Source: Hirschia sp964352025 (GTDB lineage Bacteria; Pseudomonadota; Alphaproteobacteria; Caulobacterales; Hyphomonadaceae). Taken from it: DNA of 21,442 bases. The DNA is taken from positions 1 to 21,442 of the forward strand of contig CAYGPZ010000026.1 in assembly GCA_964352025.1 (NCBI GenBank), written 5' to 3'. The notes below the pieces were generated by a model, which ran no database searches, was not told the origin of the DNA, and saw only the letters and a list, made by a program, of their open reading frames with translations. The position numbers were made by a program, and so were the translations under genes. This document shows positions 1 through 7,723 of the stretch, piece by piece. The stretch's first letter is position 1. Every line of letters begins with the position of its first letter.

Positions 1-131
1 TTGAGGCCTGGCGACGTGACTATAATGAGTGTCGCCCTCACATGGCTCACAATGGAAAAACACCAGCGGAATTTGCTGAAATATCAGGTCTGTGTCATAC
101 TGGACAGGTCCAAATCGCCGCTGAATTCTAA
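1..131 (+). CDS. IS3-family transposase OrfB, C-terminal end (partial)
   Basis: The frame starting at base 3 is open from the window edge to a TAA at 129-131. It encodes about 42 residues with the sequence EAWRRDYNECRPH followed by GKTPAEFAE. This is the well-known end of the integrase (DDE) domain of IS3-family OrfB transposases, usually seen as W..DYN..RPH..L...TP.EFA. Only the last part of the gene lies in the window, so intactness cannot be judged. The glutamate before AWRRDYN fits the third catalytic acid region of the DDE triad, but the other two residues are outside. A frameshifted OrfA-OrfB arrangement would be expected upstream. Recognition rests on a short but highly characteristic motif. 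Confidence 0.85.
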   Translation, partial: EAWRRDYNECRPHMAHNGKTPAEFAEISGLCHTGQVQIAAEF

Positions 132-165
132 CGCTGCTCCCGGACCACCTATTCCAAGCGCGTCA
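1..165 (+). mobile_element. right end of an IS3-family insertion sequence
   Basis: The transposase stop at 131 is followed by a GC-richer tail (132-165) ending in TCA at 163-165, after which the sequence becomes AT-rich. IS3-family elements end in ...TCA, and their right terminal repeat lies just after the OrfB stop, so the element probably ends near 165 (or at the TCA at 166-168). The left end and target duplication are outside the window, so the boundary is inference. Confidence 0.5.
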
Positions 166-218
166 TCATAAAGACTTTATAAACCAAAAACTAACTTATG
201 AAATGGACCTACTTTCGG

Positions 219-250
219 GGGCTAGGTCAAGCTAAAAAAACAACTAGCCC
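219..250. terminator. weak inverted repeat after the ABC exporter genes
   Basis: GGGCTAG (219-225) is complementary to CTAGCCC (244-250), with an 18-base loop that contains an A7 tract (T7 on the minus strand). It lies 26 bases beyond the minus-strand stop of the ATPase gene. The long loop and lack of a U-tract after the stem make it only a possible terminator. Confidence 0.25.
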
Positions 251-276
251 AACGAAGACTTTAAGACATTTTTGAG

Positions 277-1011
277 CTAACAACTATACTGCGCGGCCTC
301 TTCTATACTACCTTCAAAAACAATTTTTCCGTGATTTATAACAATACCTTTATTACAAATTTTCTTAAGCATATCAGCATTGTGGCTTGCAAAACAGATA
401 ATGCTTGTATTTTCTACAAGTTCATTCATTCGCTTGGCAGCTTTATCACGGAAGCTTTTATCTCCAGCTGAAAGCCACTCATCTAGTATCATAATATCTG
501 GCTGGAAAGCCGTTGCAATTGCAAATGCGAGTCGGACACGCATACCGCTAGAATATGATTTAATAGGCAATCCCATATAATCTCCAAGCTCGCTAAAATC
601 AGCGATATCCTGCATGCGTTCTTGAATTTCTTCCTCAGAACGTTGCATGAAGCGCGCCCGGCTTCTTATATTTTCATATCCACTTGTCTCACCATCCATA
701 CCTAAATTAATGCTCATCAAAGCAGAAATGTGGCCCTCCACCCGGACCTTCCCTGAAGAGGGAGGCAAGATAGTTGAAAGGACACGAAGCAAAGTGGATT
801 TTCCCGCGCCGTTGTGTCCAACTATGCCTAAACGATCACCGTCTTGAAGGTTTAGGTTTATACCGTCGAGAGCAGAAACACCGACCTTACCATGCGCTCG
901 CTGCATTTTGCCGCCCAAAGTCATATCTTTGACAGATTTTAAAAGGCCCGTATTCACAACTTCTGGCAACAGGAAATGAACGCCTACGTTTTCCAATAAA
1001 ATTGAAGCCAT
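277..1011 (-). CDS. wzt: polysaccharide ABC exporter, ATP-binding protein (Wzt/KpsT type)
   Basis: This 244-residue ABC ATPase would power export of a lipid-linked glycan through the permease encoded just upstream. Walker A is GHNGAGKST (65-73), the signature is YSSGMRVRL (153-161), Walker B is IMILDEW (173-179) and the H-loop is SH at 209-210. The N-terminal segment of about 45 residues before SALDGINL is typical of the Wzt/TagH/RfbE subfamily of glycan exporters. The protein ends about 30 residues after the H-loop, so it lacks the C-terminal carbohydrate-binding domain of O-antigen Wzt proteins such as E. coli O9a. That suggests export not gated by a chain-terminal modification. It starts 5 bases after the permease stop, so the two are one operon. 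A GGA about 8-10 bases before the ATG is a weak ribosome site. Confidence 0.93.
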   Translation of the reverse strand: MASILLENVGVHFLLPEVVNTGLLKSVKDMTLGGKMQRAHGKVGVSALDGINLNLQDGDRLGIVGHNGAGKSTLLRVLSTILPPSSGKVRVEGHISALMSINLGMDGETSGYENIRSRARFMQRSEEEIQERMQDIADFSELGDYMGLPIKSYSSGMRVRLAFAIATAFQPDIMILDEWLSAGDKSFRDKAAKRMNELVENTSIICFASHNADMLKKICNKGIVINHGKIVFEGSIEEAAQYSC

Positions 1012-1016
1012 AATGT

Positions 1017-1880
1017 TTAAGTCCAGTACGAAAATCGACGAGCAAAATATCCAAATGAAACCATTCCAATTACAGTGACGAGTACAGCACTTGTGATCGC
1101 CCAGACAAAGCTATAGCCAAGATCATAATCTCCTAGAAGTGGCCCTCTAATCAAATGTAGGAAGTGATAAAGAGGATTAAAGTCCACGATAAACTCGTAA
1201 TATCCTAGCCTTCCTCGCATCCAAAAAACAGGCGTCAAAAAGAAAATAGCTGACATTATAGACGTTATAGTATGAGACGTATCCTTAAACCTCATACCAA
1301 ATGTTCCAACCATCAGTGTCACCCAAAAACCAGTCCAGATCATGAGTAAGACACCTAAAAGAGACAATAATAAACCTTTAGCCTCTGGAAAGCGTCCAAC
1401 AAATATCAAAACACCCAAAACAACAGGTATTTTAAACAGAAATGATAAAGTCGCAGTCCCAACTGACCTAAAAGCAAATACGCTTTTCGCAATTGGCATT
1501 TCATTAAACATCGCTGCACCCGTGCCAAAAGCCGTTGCAGCTCCATTAATAACCGATGAAACAAATCCGAATACTATAATTCCTGCGGTCACATATGGAA
1601 AATAGTCTTCCAGGGAAGCCCCCAAAATACGGCCATACATCAACGCAAGCCCTGTTACTGTCATAAGCGTACTTAAAGTAATCCAGAACGGGCCCAATAA
1701 TGACCTGCGATACCTACCCATAAAGGCTTTCCAAACAACTGTTTTTAACAATCGTGGTTGGTTAACAGCGCTCTTTAAATCGTCCAACGCATATGAAAAA
1801 CGGGTGGTGGAAGCATCATATTCAAAAACAGGCGTACTTTCAGACGATACTATTTTAGTATCTTTGATATTTTCAGTCAA
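1017..1880 (-). CDS. wzm: polysaccharide ABC exporter, permease (Wzm/KpsM type)
   Basis: This 287-residue ABC-2 type inner-membrane permease is the partner of the ATPase encoded 5 bases downstream. After a hydrophilic N-terminus (1-48) comes the family motif RYRRSLLGPFW (56-66), then about six hydrophobic segments, including FFLTPVFW (213-220) and the conserved FNPLYHFLHLIRGPLLG (234-250). The start is a TTG at 1880-1878: an in-frame TAA lies six codons upstream with no ATG or GTG between. The only nearby ATG is in another frame. A weak purine-rich AGAG site lies about 9 bases before the TTG. Order (permease then ATPase) and spacing match other Wzm-Wzt pairs. The exported product is not identifiable from this pair alone. 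Confidence 0.93.
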   Translation of the reverse strand: MTENIKDTKIVSSESTPVFEYDASTTRFSYALDDLKSAVNQPRLLKTVVWKAFMGRYRRSLLGPFWITLSTLMTVTGLALMYGRILGASLEDYFPYVTAGIIVFGFVSSVINGAATAFGTGAAMFNEMPIAKSVFAFRSVGTATLSFLFKIPVVLGVLIFVGRFPEAKGLLLSLLGVLLMIWTGFWVTLMVGTFGMRFKDTSHTITSIMSAIFFLTPVFWMRGRLGYYEFIVDFNPLYHFLHLIRGPLLGDYDLGYSFVWAITSAVLVTVIGMVSFGYFARRFSYWT

Positions 1881-2029
1881 AATACATTCTCTACTTTACT
1901 GTGTACGAATTTGAAACGATCACCAATTTCATCTCATAAAGGTCTTGGTTTTGAAGATCAAGCATAGATATTTTAATCTCACCAACGACCCTTGGCATAT
2001 AAAGCACTCCTCTTACCATGATGTAAAAA

Positions 2030-2224
2030 ATGCAATCAACATCAAATAAAGGTATGCCGTATATTTCATCCGGACAAGATCACAAACACGTCACGGTAAA
2101 TGAAGGGTTACGGCGGTTAGACGCACTCACTCAAATATGTAAATTATCAAGATCATTGCTCGAGGTTCCGACCCAGCCTAATAAAGGAGACATTTATATT
2201 AGCGCAGAGAATATGTCTTATTAA
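2030..2224 (+). pseudogene. DUF2793 domain fragment
   Basis: This 64-codon frame begins ATG and ends TAA. It carries the core of the alphaproteobacterial DUF2793 domain: MPYISSGQDHKHVTVNEGLRRLDAL, then (after a variable stretch) a PT.PNKGDIYIS segment equivalent to the usual 'PP...G..Y.V'. DUF2793 proteins are normally several hundred residues long and occur in phage-tail or gene-transfer-agent-like and surface proteins. Here the frame stops right after the N-terminal motif. No clear ribosome site precedes the ATG, and an ATG ATG TAA stands just before it. It is most likely a decayed remnant of a longer gene in the gap between two divergent glycan operons. Domain identity rests on memory of the family consensus; expression as a small protein cannot be excluded. 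Confidence 0.6.
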
Positions 2225-2361
2225 TTGACTTTCAATGCCTCCGTTACCATAGCTCCGGCTTTCAGCAGTATACAAAAGCCCATGACCGGATAGCAATATA
2301 ACCAAATAATATAAATTGGGTTTCAAAAAATTAAATATTTCACTTATTCACACAACTAAAC

Positions 2362-2390
2362 TTGTCATCAGTAATTTGGGAACGCATAAC
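2362..2390 (+). promoter_or_regulatory. candidate sigma-70-like promoter for the 2429 gene
   Basis: TTGTCA (2362-2367) and CATAAC (2385-2390) are 17 bases apart, about 40 bases before the start codon of the FkbM-radical SAM gene. The -35 matches TTGACA at five of six positions and the -10 is weaker. The rest of 2225-2428 is AT-rich with no gene that I can see. Pattern match only. Confidence 0.3.
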
Positions 2391-2428
2391 AAAGAGCATT
2401 CTTGTAAAAAACATTTAAGGTGACCTAG

Positions 2429-4360
2429 ATGATCGTATTTAAGGATCTACTCAAAAAAACACCCAAAATGTCTGAAACGTCGCATCCCAAAAAGGTTTTT
2501 GCAAACTCAGCAAAACTCGCAAAAGCTGCTCCGGGTAGTTTTTTAGAACGTTATAGAGAAATCGTATCGGACCCGTTGAATCTTCTAATTGAACGGGTGC
2601 CCGACGCTGGATATGTTGATGACGCTGGCTGTGTTATTCTGCACAATGGTCATCGTGTGCCAGTATCCGGAGAGTTAGCCTATTATGATGATTTCAGTGA
2701 CATTCTCGTTATAAATAGAGGTGTACATGAGCCTCTAGAAGAATATTGCTTTCAGGAGTTGCTGAAAGCAATCCAATCTCCCGCTCCCAAAATGATAGAG
2801 CTAGGCGCATATTGGGGACATTATTCCATGTGGATGATGAAAGAATTTCCTAAAGCAGAATGCGTGTTAGTAGAGCCCGAGCAGCAAAATTTGGATTGTG
2901 GTAAGCACAATTTCGAGATCAATAATTTCAAGGGTAAGTTCATCCAAGCGTTCGTCGGAAACACAGGTTTCAAACTCGATGAATATGCGAAGGAGAACAA
3001 CCTTCAGTCCCTCGATTTACTTCATTCCGACATCCAAGGATATGAACTCGAAATGCTTAATGGAGGAAAAGAATTCCTTTCCGAACATCGTGCAGATTTT
3101 CTTTTCGTATCAACACACCACGGTGATTTGCACGCATCTGTTGAACGTATCCTGATGGAGTATGGATACAATATCGAAGTCTCCTCGGGGTTCAATGATC
3201 ACACCACAAGCCATGATGGTTTTGTCATGGCCTCTTCTCCAAAGGTGCCCCCCATCTTTAAGGATTTTTCGCCATTAGGAAGAACAAATATAGCCAAATC
3301 CACTTCAATAGAACTTATTGCCTCTATTCAGTCGATTTCAGCTGCTGCAGAACAAATAAAACTCGAACCGGCGATCATAACACCTAAGCCTGCATACGTG
3401 TCTGATATAAAGGTGGACTTACCTGATAGCGCCAAAATTGTTCAATCAAATTATGACACCTACCACAAAAACGTTCTAAAATCTCAGCCAAATTACCTTG
3501 ATTACCCTCGAACAGTAAGCATTGAAACACTAGTCCGGTGCAATGCAGCTTGTAGTTTCTGCCCCTACCCGCTGTCCGAACGAAAAGGTGAAAGAATGGA
3601 TGATGATTTAGTTGAAAAAATTATTGATGATCTTTCCGTTATACCTAAATCACATCGTTTCTCGATTACTTTAACTCGCATAAACGAGCCACTTCTTGAT
3701 AGTAGACTGCAATACTTCCATGATTTGATCAAAGAAAAGCTGCCACAAGCGCGCTGCAGCTTCTGGAGCAATGGCACAACCCTTCGCAAAGGCAAATTCG
3801 AGTGGATGAACGAGCACAAAAATGCCTCGCTAACCATCTCTCTTAATTCAGTAGATGAAGAAGAGCACAAGCGAATGATGGGCTTTGGTTTAAAGGCTGT
3901 TCTATCAAATCTCGACTATTTACATGGTATATTAGCTGATAAGACATTCAATGTGCCTGTAACTGTGTGTGCACCATATGAAAATCCAGAGCAGGCTCAA
4001 CATTTGTCATCATTCTGCGCCGAAAGATGGCCACTTTTCAAAGTTAGCTTGCGTCCTTATTTCGTATGGGCAGGAGATATTCCAGCAGGATTAGAAGAAC
4101 GAGAAAACAGTCTCAGCCAGGTAAACCAAACTGAAAAAGTGGGTGAATATGGCTGTGGGCAATGGTATGATTTGAACTTTCTGGCTAACGGCTTCGCAAC
4201 TAAGTGTTGCATAGACGAGAAAGGGTTCATTGATGATGATTTATTCGATTCTCGAAAACGGTCGGCACTGGAAATTTACGGAGAGAGCCGTTCACTTAGA
4301 GAAAAACAGCCGGGCAGAAAAAACGTAAATGGCTGCGAGGGTTGTGTACATTTAGGGTGA
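2429..4360 (+). CDS. FkbM-type methyltransferase fused to radical SAM/SPASM enzyme
   Basis: This 643-residue, two-enzyme protein has an N-terminal FkbM-like SAM methyltransferase (about 95-270). Its SAM loop is MIELGAYWGHYS (122-133), followed by VEPE (148-151) and the family motif HSDIQGYELEML (199-210). A linker (about 271-355) leads to a radical SAM domain (about 360-560) with the cluster motif C371-x3-C375-x2-C378. A C-terminal SPASM-like region supplies C576, C593, C594, C636 and C639 for an auxiliary iron-sulfur cluster. FkbM enzymes O-methylate sugars; radical SAM/SPASM enzymes do oxidative or radical chemistry, so the pair may act on one glycan or aglycone (inference). The start is supported by AAGGTGA at 2417-2423. 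It is the first gene of the plus-strand block. The substrate is unknown. Confidence 0.9.
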   Translation: MIVFKDLLKKTPKMSETSHPKKVFANSAKLAKAAPGSFLERYREIVSDPLNLLIERVPDAGYVDDAGCVILHNGHRVPVSGELAYYDDFSDILVINRGVHEPLEEYCFQELLKAIQSPAPKMIELGAYWGHYSMWMMKEFPKAECVLVEPEQQNLDCGKHNFEINNFKGKFIQAFVGNTGFKLDEYAKENNLQSLDLLHSDIQGYELEMLNGGKEFLSEHRADFLFVSTHHGDLHASVERILMEYGYNIEVSSGFNDHTTSHDGFVMASSPKVPPIFKDFSPLGRTNIAKSTSIELIASIQSISAAAEQIKLEPAIITPKPAYVSDIKVDLPDSAKIVQSNYDTYHKNVLKSQPNYLDYPRTVSIETLVRCNAACSFCPYPLSERKGERMDDDLVEKIIDDLSVIPKSHRFSITLTRINEPLLDSRLQYFHDLIKEKLPQARCSFWSNGTTLRKGKFEWMNEHKNASLTISLNSVDEEEHKRMMGFGLKAVLSNLDYLHGILADKTFNVPVTVCAPYENPEQAQHLSSFCAERWPLFKVSLRPYFVWAGDIPAGLEERENSLSQVNQTEKVGEYGCGQWYDLNFLANGFATKCCIDEKGFIDDDLFDSRKRSALEIYGESRSLREKQPGRKNVNGCEGCVHLG

Positions 4361-4401
4361 TCAACCTCTACTTGCAGAACAATAATGAAGTCAGATAATG
4401 T

Positions 4402-6072
4402 TTGAACAGCGAAAAATTCATGTTTGCTAAATTTCGCAGACTTTTTATTCAAAATTTTTCTCGCCAACAGCATAAAACGCTCATTAGCTTTGCAACACCC
4501 AATTTTCAGGACAGTGCTGAAAAGTTAAAAAAATCTGCTAGTGAGTATTTCCAAGATATCCATATACACGCCCAACAGGACCTTAAAACCACAGAATTTT
4601 ACAATCAAAATCGAACAACACTGGATCAAAACCGTGGCGCGGGGTATTGGCTTTGGAAACCATATTACATTCTGAAAGCGCTCCTACAATCCAACGAAGG
4701 AGACTTTATTGTTTATGCAGACGCTGGTGTAGAGTTTGTCGCGAACCCAGCCCCCCTATTCAATCTCTGCATTAAAGAAAATGGCATTCTGCTTTTTGCT
4801 GCAGCATATGATGATCTCATGTCTCCAGGGCCGTGTTTGAACAAATTATGGACCAAAAGAGACTGTTTTGTCCGCATGGGCATGGATACTAGAGAGGCAC
4901 ATGACGGTCAGCATGTTGAGGCCAACTTTTTGGTGCTTCAAGTCAATGATAAAAGTATAGCTTTTGTCCAAGAATACCTTAAGTTCTGCGAAGATCCGCT
5001 TATCCTAACGGATATCCCATCAACTTGCCCTGAACCTGAACTAACTGAATTTATCGGGCATCTCCATGACCAATCCGTACTTTCTATTTTAGCCGCCAAA
5101 CATTGCATCAAACTACATAGAAGCCCTTCTCAATGGGGAAACCACTACAAACCGCAAACACTCAGGGTTGTGGGTGAGTATCTTTATAGCAACTACAAAC
5201 CAGAAGCGTGGCCAGATTCTGACTACCCAACCATACTAAACCACCACAGAAATAAAGACCAAAGCCCAAGAATCAGAACTTATGATGATCTATATGAAAT
5301 CATATTTTCAAACAGAGAATCTCTTCTAGAAATTCCTTCCTGGATTGACTCGCAAACATATTCAAAATCGATAAATTTTTATGGCCTCCCACCAGAAAAA
5401 CAACAGTTAATCAATGCTCAAAAGCGACCTGATCCAAGTTATACTGACATAATATGTGAACTAACTAACCAATTCACGACCCCCATAAGGTATTTGGAGC
5501 TTGGTGCATCTTTTGGCAAAAATTTCTTCCAAATTATGAGGCATGTATATAATGCTAATCTCACTGGTGTAGACTACGAAGACATTAATCCTATTCTTGA
5601 AGCACAACTATCTGCCTCGCAACTACTCTCTAAGTGGCCCTCACCCGAACACTCTATACGCAACGCAGATTCATCAGCAACCACGTTCAGTGATCACACC
5701 AACGCTAATTCGATCGTTTATATTTGCGGAGACCTAAGGGATGAAAAAACTTGGAAAGCAATCGCTCAGAAAAAATACAATTTCATTTTTTCAGATGCCT
5801 TTGAAACCGAGGAAGACATCGAAAATGAATGGGCAATGATAGGAAAATACAACTTACTTTCACCCGATGAATTTGTCTTCATCTGTGATGATCTACATCC
5901 TAAAAAAAAGACTGTGTTTTTAAAAATTTGGCGCTCGCTGAAAGACAAGTATGCACTATCTGATAAATCCCTAATCACTGGGCAGGTGAGAGGCTGGTTG
6001 AGTGAAAATGAACCTTTACGAGAAATCGGGATAATAACGAACTTGAATACCACTTTTCGAGACTCTTCCTAA
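4402..6072 (+). CDS. GT-like domain fused to class I SAM methyltransferase
   Basis: This protein of about 556 residues starts 41 bases after the radical SAM gene. The N-terminal half (about 25-285) resembles uncharacterised glycosyltransferase-like proteins with the pattern RGAGYWLWKPYYILKAL (78-94) and a strand-acid motif IVYADAGVEF (103-112) that could bind metal and nucleotide-sugar. Conserved-looking HDGQHVEANF (167-176) and HDQSVLSIL (222-230) follow. The C-terminal part (about 345-550) is a Rossmann methyltransferase: YLELGASFGKNF (364-375), TGVDYEDINP (388-397), a strand ending FIFSDAF (461-467) and FICDDLHP (493-500). Numbering is from the TTG at 4402; the ATG at 4420 (seventh codon) is an equally good or better start, and neither has a clear ribosome site. 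The GT assignment is tentative, the methyltransferase fold more secure. Confidence 0.8.
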   Translation: MNSEKFMFAKFRRLFIQNFSRQQHKTLISFATPNFQDSAEKLKKSASEYFQDIHIHAQQDLKTTEFYNQNRTTLDQNRGAGYWLWKPYYILKALLQSNEGDFIVYADAGVEFVANPAPLFNLCIKENGILLFAAAYDDLMSPGPCLNKLWTKRDCFVRMGMDTREAHDGQHVEANFLVLQVNDKSIAFVQEYLKFCEDPLILTDIPSTCPEPELTEFIGHLHDQSVLSILAAKHCIKLHRSPSQWGNHYKPQTLRVVGEYLYSNYKPEAWPDSDYPTILNHHRNKDQSPRIRTYDDLYEIIFSNRESLLEIPSWIDSQTYSKSINFYGLPPEKQQLINAQKRPDPSYTDIICELTNQFTTPIRYLELGASFGKNFFQIMRHVYNANLTGVDYEDINPILEAQLSASQLLSKWPSPEHSIRNADSSATTFSDHTNANSIVYICGDLRDEKTWKAIAQKKYNFIFSDAFETEEDIENEWAMIGKYNLLSPDEFVFICDDLHPKKKTVFLKIWRSLKDKYALSDKSLITGQVRGWLSENEPLREIGIITNLNTTFRDSS

Positions 6073-6112
6073 AGATTACATTAGTACAAATCTCATTTTT
6101 CAAAATTACCGG

Positions 6113-6150
6113 AATGTCTTTGGGCACTAAATAAAGTACCCAAAAACATT
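6113..6150. terminator. bidirectional hairpin between convergent genes
   Basis: A 16-pair stem runs AATGTcTTTGGGcACT (6113-6128) against AGTaCCCAAAaACATT (6135-6150), with a 6-base loop. Only two C-A mismatches interrupt it. It sits between the stop of the plus-strand gene at 6072 and the stop of the minus-strand gene at 6162, the expected place for a shared terminator. No long U-tract follows on either strand. Confidence 0.6.
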
Positions 6151-6161
6151 AAATTGGATAT

Positions 6162-6704
6162 TTAAAATACGCCCAGAATACTAGCAAACCGATCATCACC
6201 AGTTCTTTCTATCAGAATAGAAAGCGGCTTACGAGGTAAAAACCAAGATGTGAATTTGTCTAATGAAATGGGGTCTTGCACATGCCCAGGTACAAGGCCG
6301 TACTCAACTTCATAAGACGTAGAACAGATAACTCGACGCCCCTGCGCACACAAAGATTGAGCAAATCCCTGCGCATCGTCGATATGTTCAATTGTTTGAT
6401 GACTGATTACTAAGTCGAATTTAGGAGTATCAACAAGTGCCTTAGCATCTATGTTTCTGAAATCTCCTTGCAGAAACATAACATCATCAACACTGTCCCA
6501 TTCCTTAATTTCAGAAATGTCATTTGAGAAACGATGCTCAATCCAATCCAATTCACATATTACTGGTGAGATAAAACAACCAACATCAATAGCTGATTTT
6601 GCCCAAGGAGCATAGTGTTTTGCCATATCCTTAGTGTAGCTATAAATTAGAGCTTTTTCTCTATTTTTCCAATAATTATTTCTATCTTCTGGGTATTTAG
6701 ACAT
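6162..6704 (-). CDS. class I SAM-dependent methyltransferase, small
   Basis: From the ATG at 6704 the product is 180 residues. A TTG at 6740 would add 12 residues, but neither start has a visible ribosome site, so the ATG is preferred. The SAM loop is AIDVGC (residues 38-43), an acid-rich turn follows, and the post-motif is SHQTIEHIDD (101-110). That SH..EH pattern is typical of Methyltransf_11/25 enzymes that act on sugars and lipids. It is the last gene of a minus-strand run with two GT2 glycosyltransferases, but about 190 bases separate it from the next upstream gene, so it may have its own promoter. A role in methylating the locus glycan is inferred from context. No membrane segment is present. 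Confidence 0.85.
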   Translation of the reverse strand: MSKYPEDRNNYWKNREKALIYSYTKDMAKHYAPWAKSAIDVGCFISPVICELDWIEHRFSNDISEIKEWDSVDDVMFLQGDFRNIDAKALVDTPKFDLVISHQTIEHIDDAQGFAQSLCAQGRRVICSTSYEVEYGLVPGHVQDPISLDKFTSWFLPRKPLSILIERTGDDRFASILGVF

Positions 6705-6895
6705 GAATACAACACGCTGATTAATTTTTGATGTTACCAAATGAATTTCGATTATATTGTGTTAGCTGGTATTTTAGTTATTGCACAGCCTTAACTGCCT
6801 ATAAACTCGTGATAATTCTTTATTCTGCTAACTATATAAACAATTGTATTGATATCGAAGTAGGCCCGATCATTCTACAAAATATTGTTTTGGGA

Positions 6896-7714
6896 TTAAA
6901 GCAAACCTGCATCTTCTTGCTGCTTCCGGTCTGCTTTTTGAACTGTAAAAAAACTCAATCCAGTAGATACAATCTGAAACAGCCTACCTATGTGCCGCCC
7001 TAATCTTGGATTGAGTTTTATCACATCTCCTTCATAAACCTCTTGCATATATTCATCTCGGCTAATAATTGATCGGTTACCACCATGTGTACGAAAACCG
7101 CCCAATAATGCTGGAATGACACGCAATTTATTGTTTTCACTTAATGCACGCCAGAAATAATAATCACCCGCGAGCTCTGTACTAAGGACTGACCACTTAG
7201 CTTCATCGGAAAGCCCTTCAAAAGCAGACTTACGGAAAAACATGCTTTCCGCCTGCAGGAAGCCTAAAAAATCACCGTGAAAAAAACCGCGCCGAATAAA
7301 ATTCTGAGGGTACCAACCGTATGACCGAACAAACAACAAATTGCCCTCTACATCCCAAGACCCCGGAAAGCCAGTCACCCAGTTTACCGTTGAATCTTCC
7401 AGTTTATTTAGCACCATAGAAAAAGTCCAAGGCATGTATTCATCATCAGCATTCAACCAACAAAGCACATCCCCTTGCGCTTCCTCAAACCCTCTAAAAA
7501 TAGCATCATAGATACCACTTCCCGGAAAAGACACGACCCGAATTCTAGGATCTGAGCGGGCAATTTCTTCAACTATGAATACCGTTTTATCGGTGGACCC
7601 ACCATCTACAGCAATATATTCCCAATCCTGATGAGTTTGAGACGTGATTGATTGCAGACTATCTTCGATAAATTGTTCTGCATTTAAAACCGGAGCAACA
7701 ACGGTAATCTTCAT
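6896..7714 (-). CDS. GT2 family glycosyltransferase
   Basis: This 272-residue GT-A fold enzyme would transfer a sugar from a nucleotide donor to the growing glycan at the cytoplasmic face. The N-terminus has VVAPVLNAEQFIEDSL (5-20) and AVDGGSTDKT (35-44), the donor-binding motif of family 2. The metal site is WLNADDE (86-92). Acceptor-side motifs are QAESMFFRK (154-162), AGDYYFWRAL (182-191) and GGFRTHGGNRS (205-215), typical of WcaA-like enzymes. The ATG has an AGGA site seven bases upstream, and the gene begins 9 bases after the stop of the other GT2 gene, so they are co-transcribed. Donor and linkage cannot be read from the sequence. Confidence 0.92.
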   Translation of the reverse strand: MKITVVAPVLNAEQFIEDSLQSITSQTHQDWEYIAVDGGSTDKTVFIVEEIARSDPRIRVVSFPGSGIYDAIFRGFEEAQGDVLCWLNADDEYMPWTFSMVLNKLEDSTVNWVTGFPGSWDVEGNLLFVRSYGWYPQNFIRRGFFHGDFLGFLQAESMFFRKSAFEGLSDEAKWSVLSTELAGDYYFWRALSENNKLRVIPALLGGFRTHGGNRSIISRDEYMQEVYEGDVIKLNPRLGRHIGRLFQIVSTGLSFFTVQKADRKQQEDAGLL

Positions 7715-7723
7715 CGACCAATC

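Noticed and set aside
6728..7003. 91-codon plus-strand frame
   Set aside because: It overlaps the 3' end of a clear GT2 gene on the other strand, has no ribosome site, and its residues show no known motif; a shadow plus AT-rich spacer.
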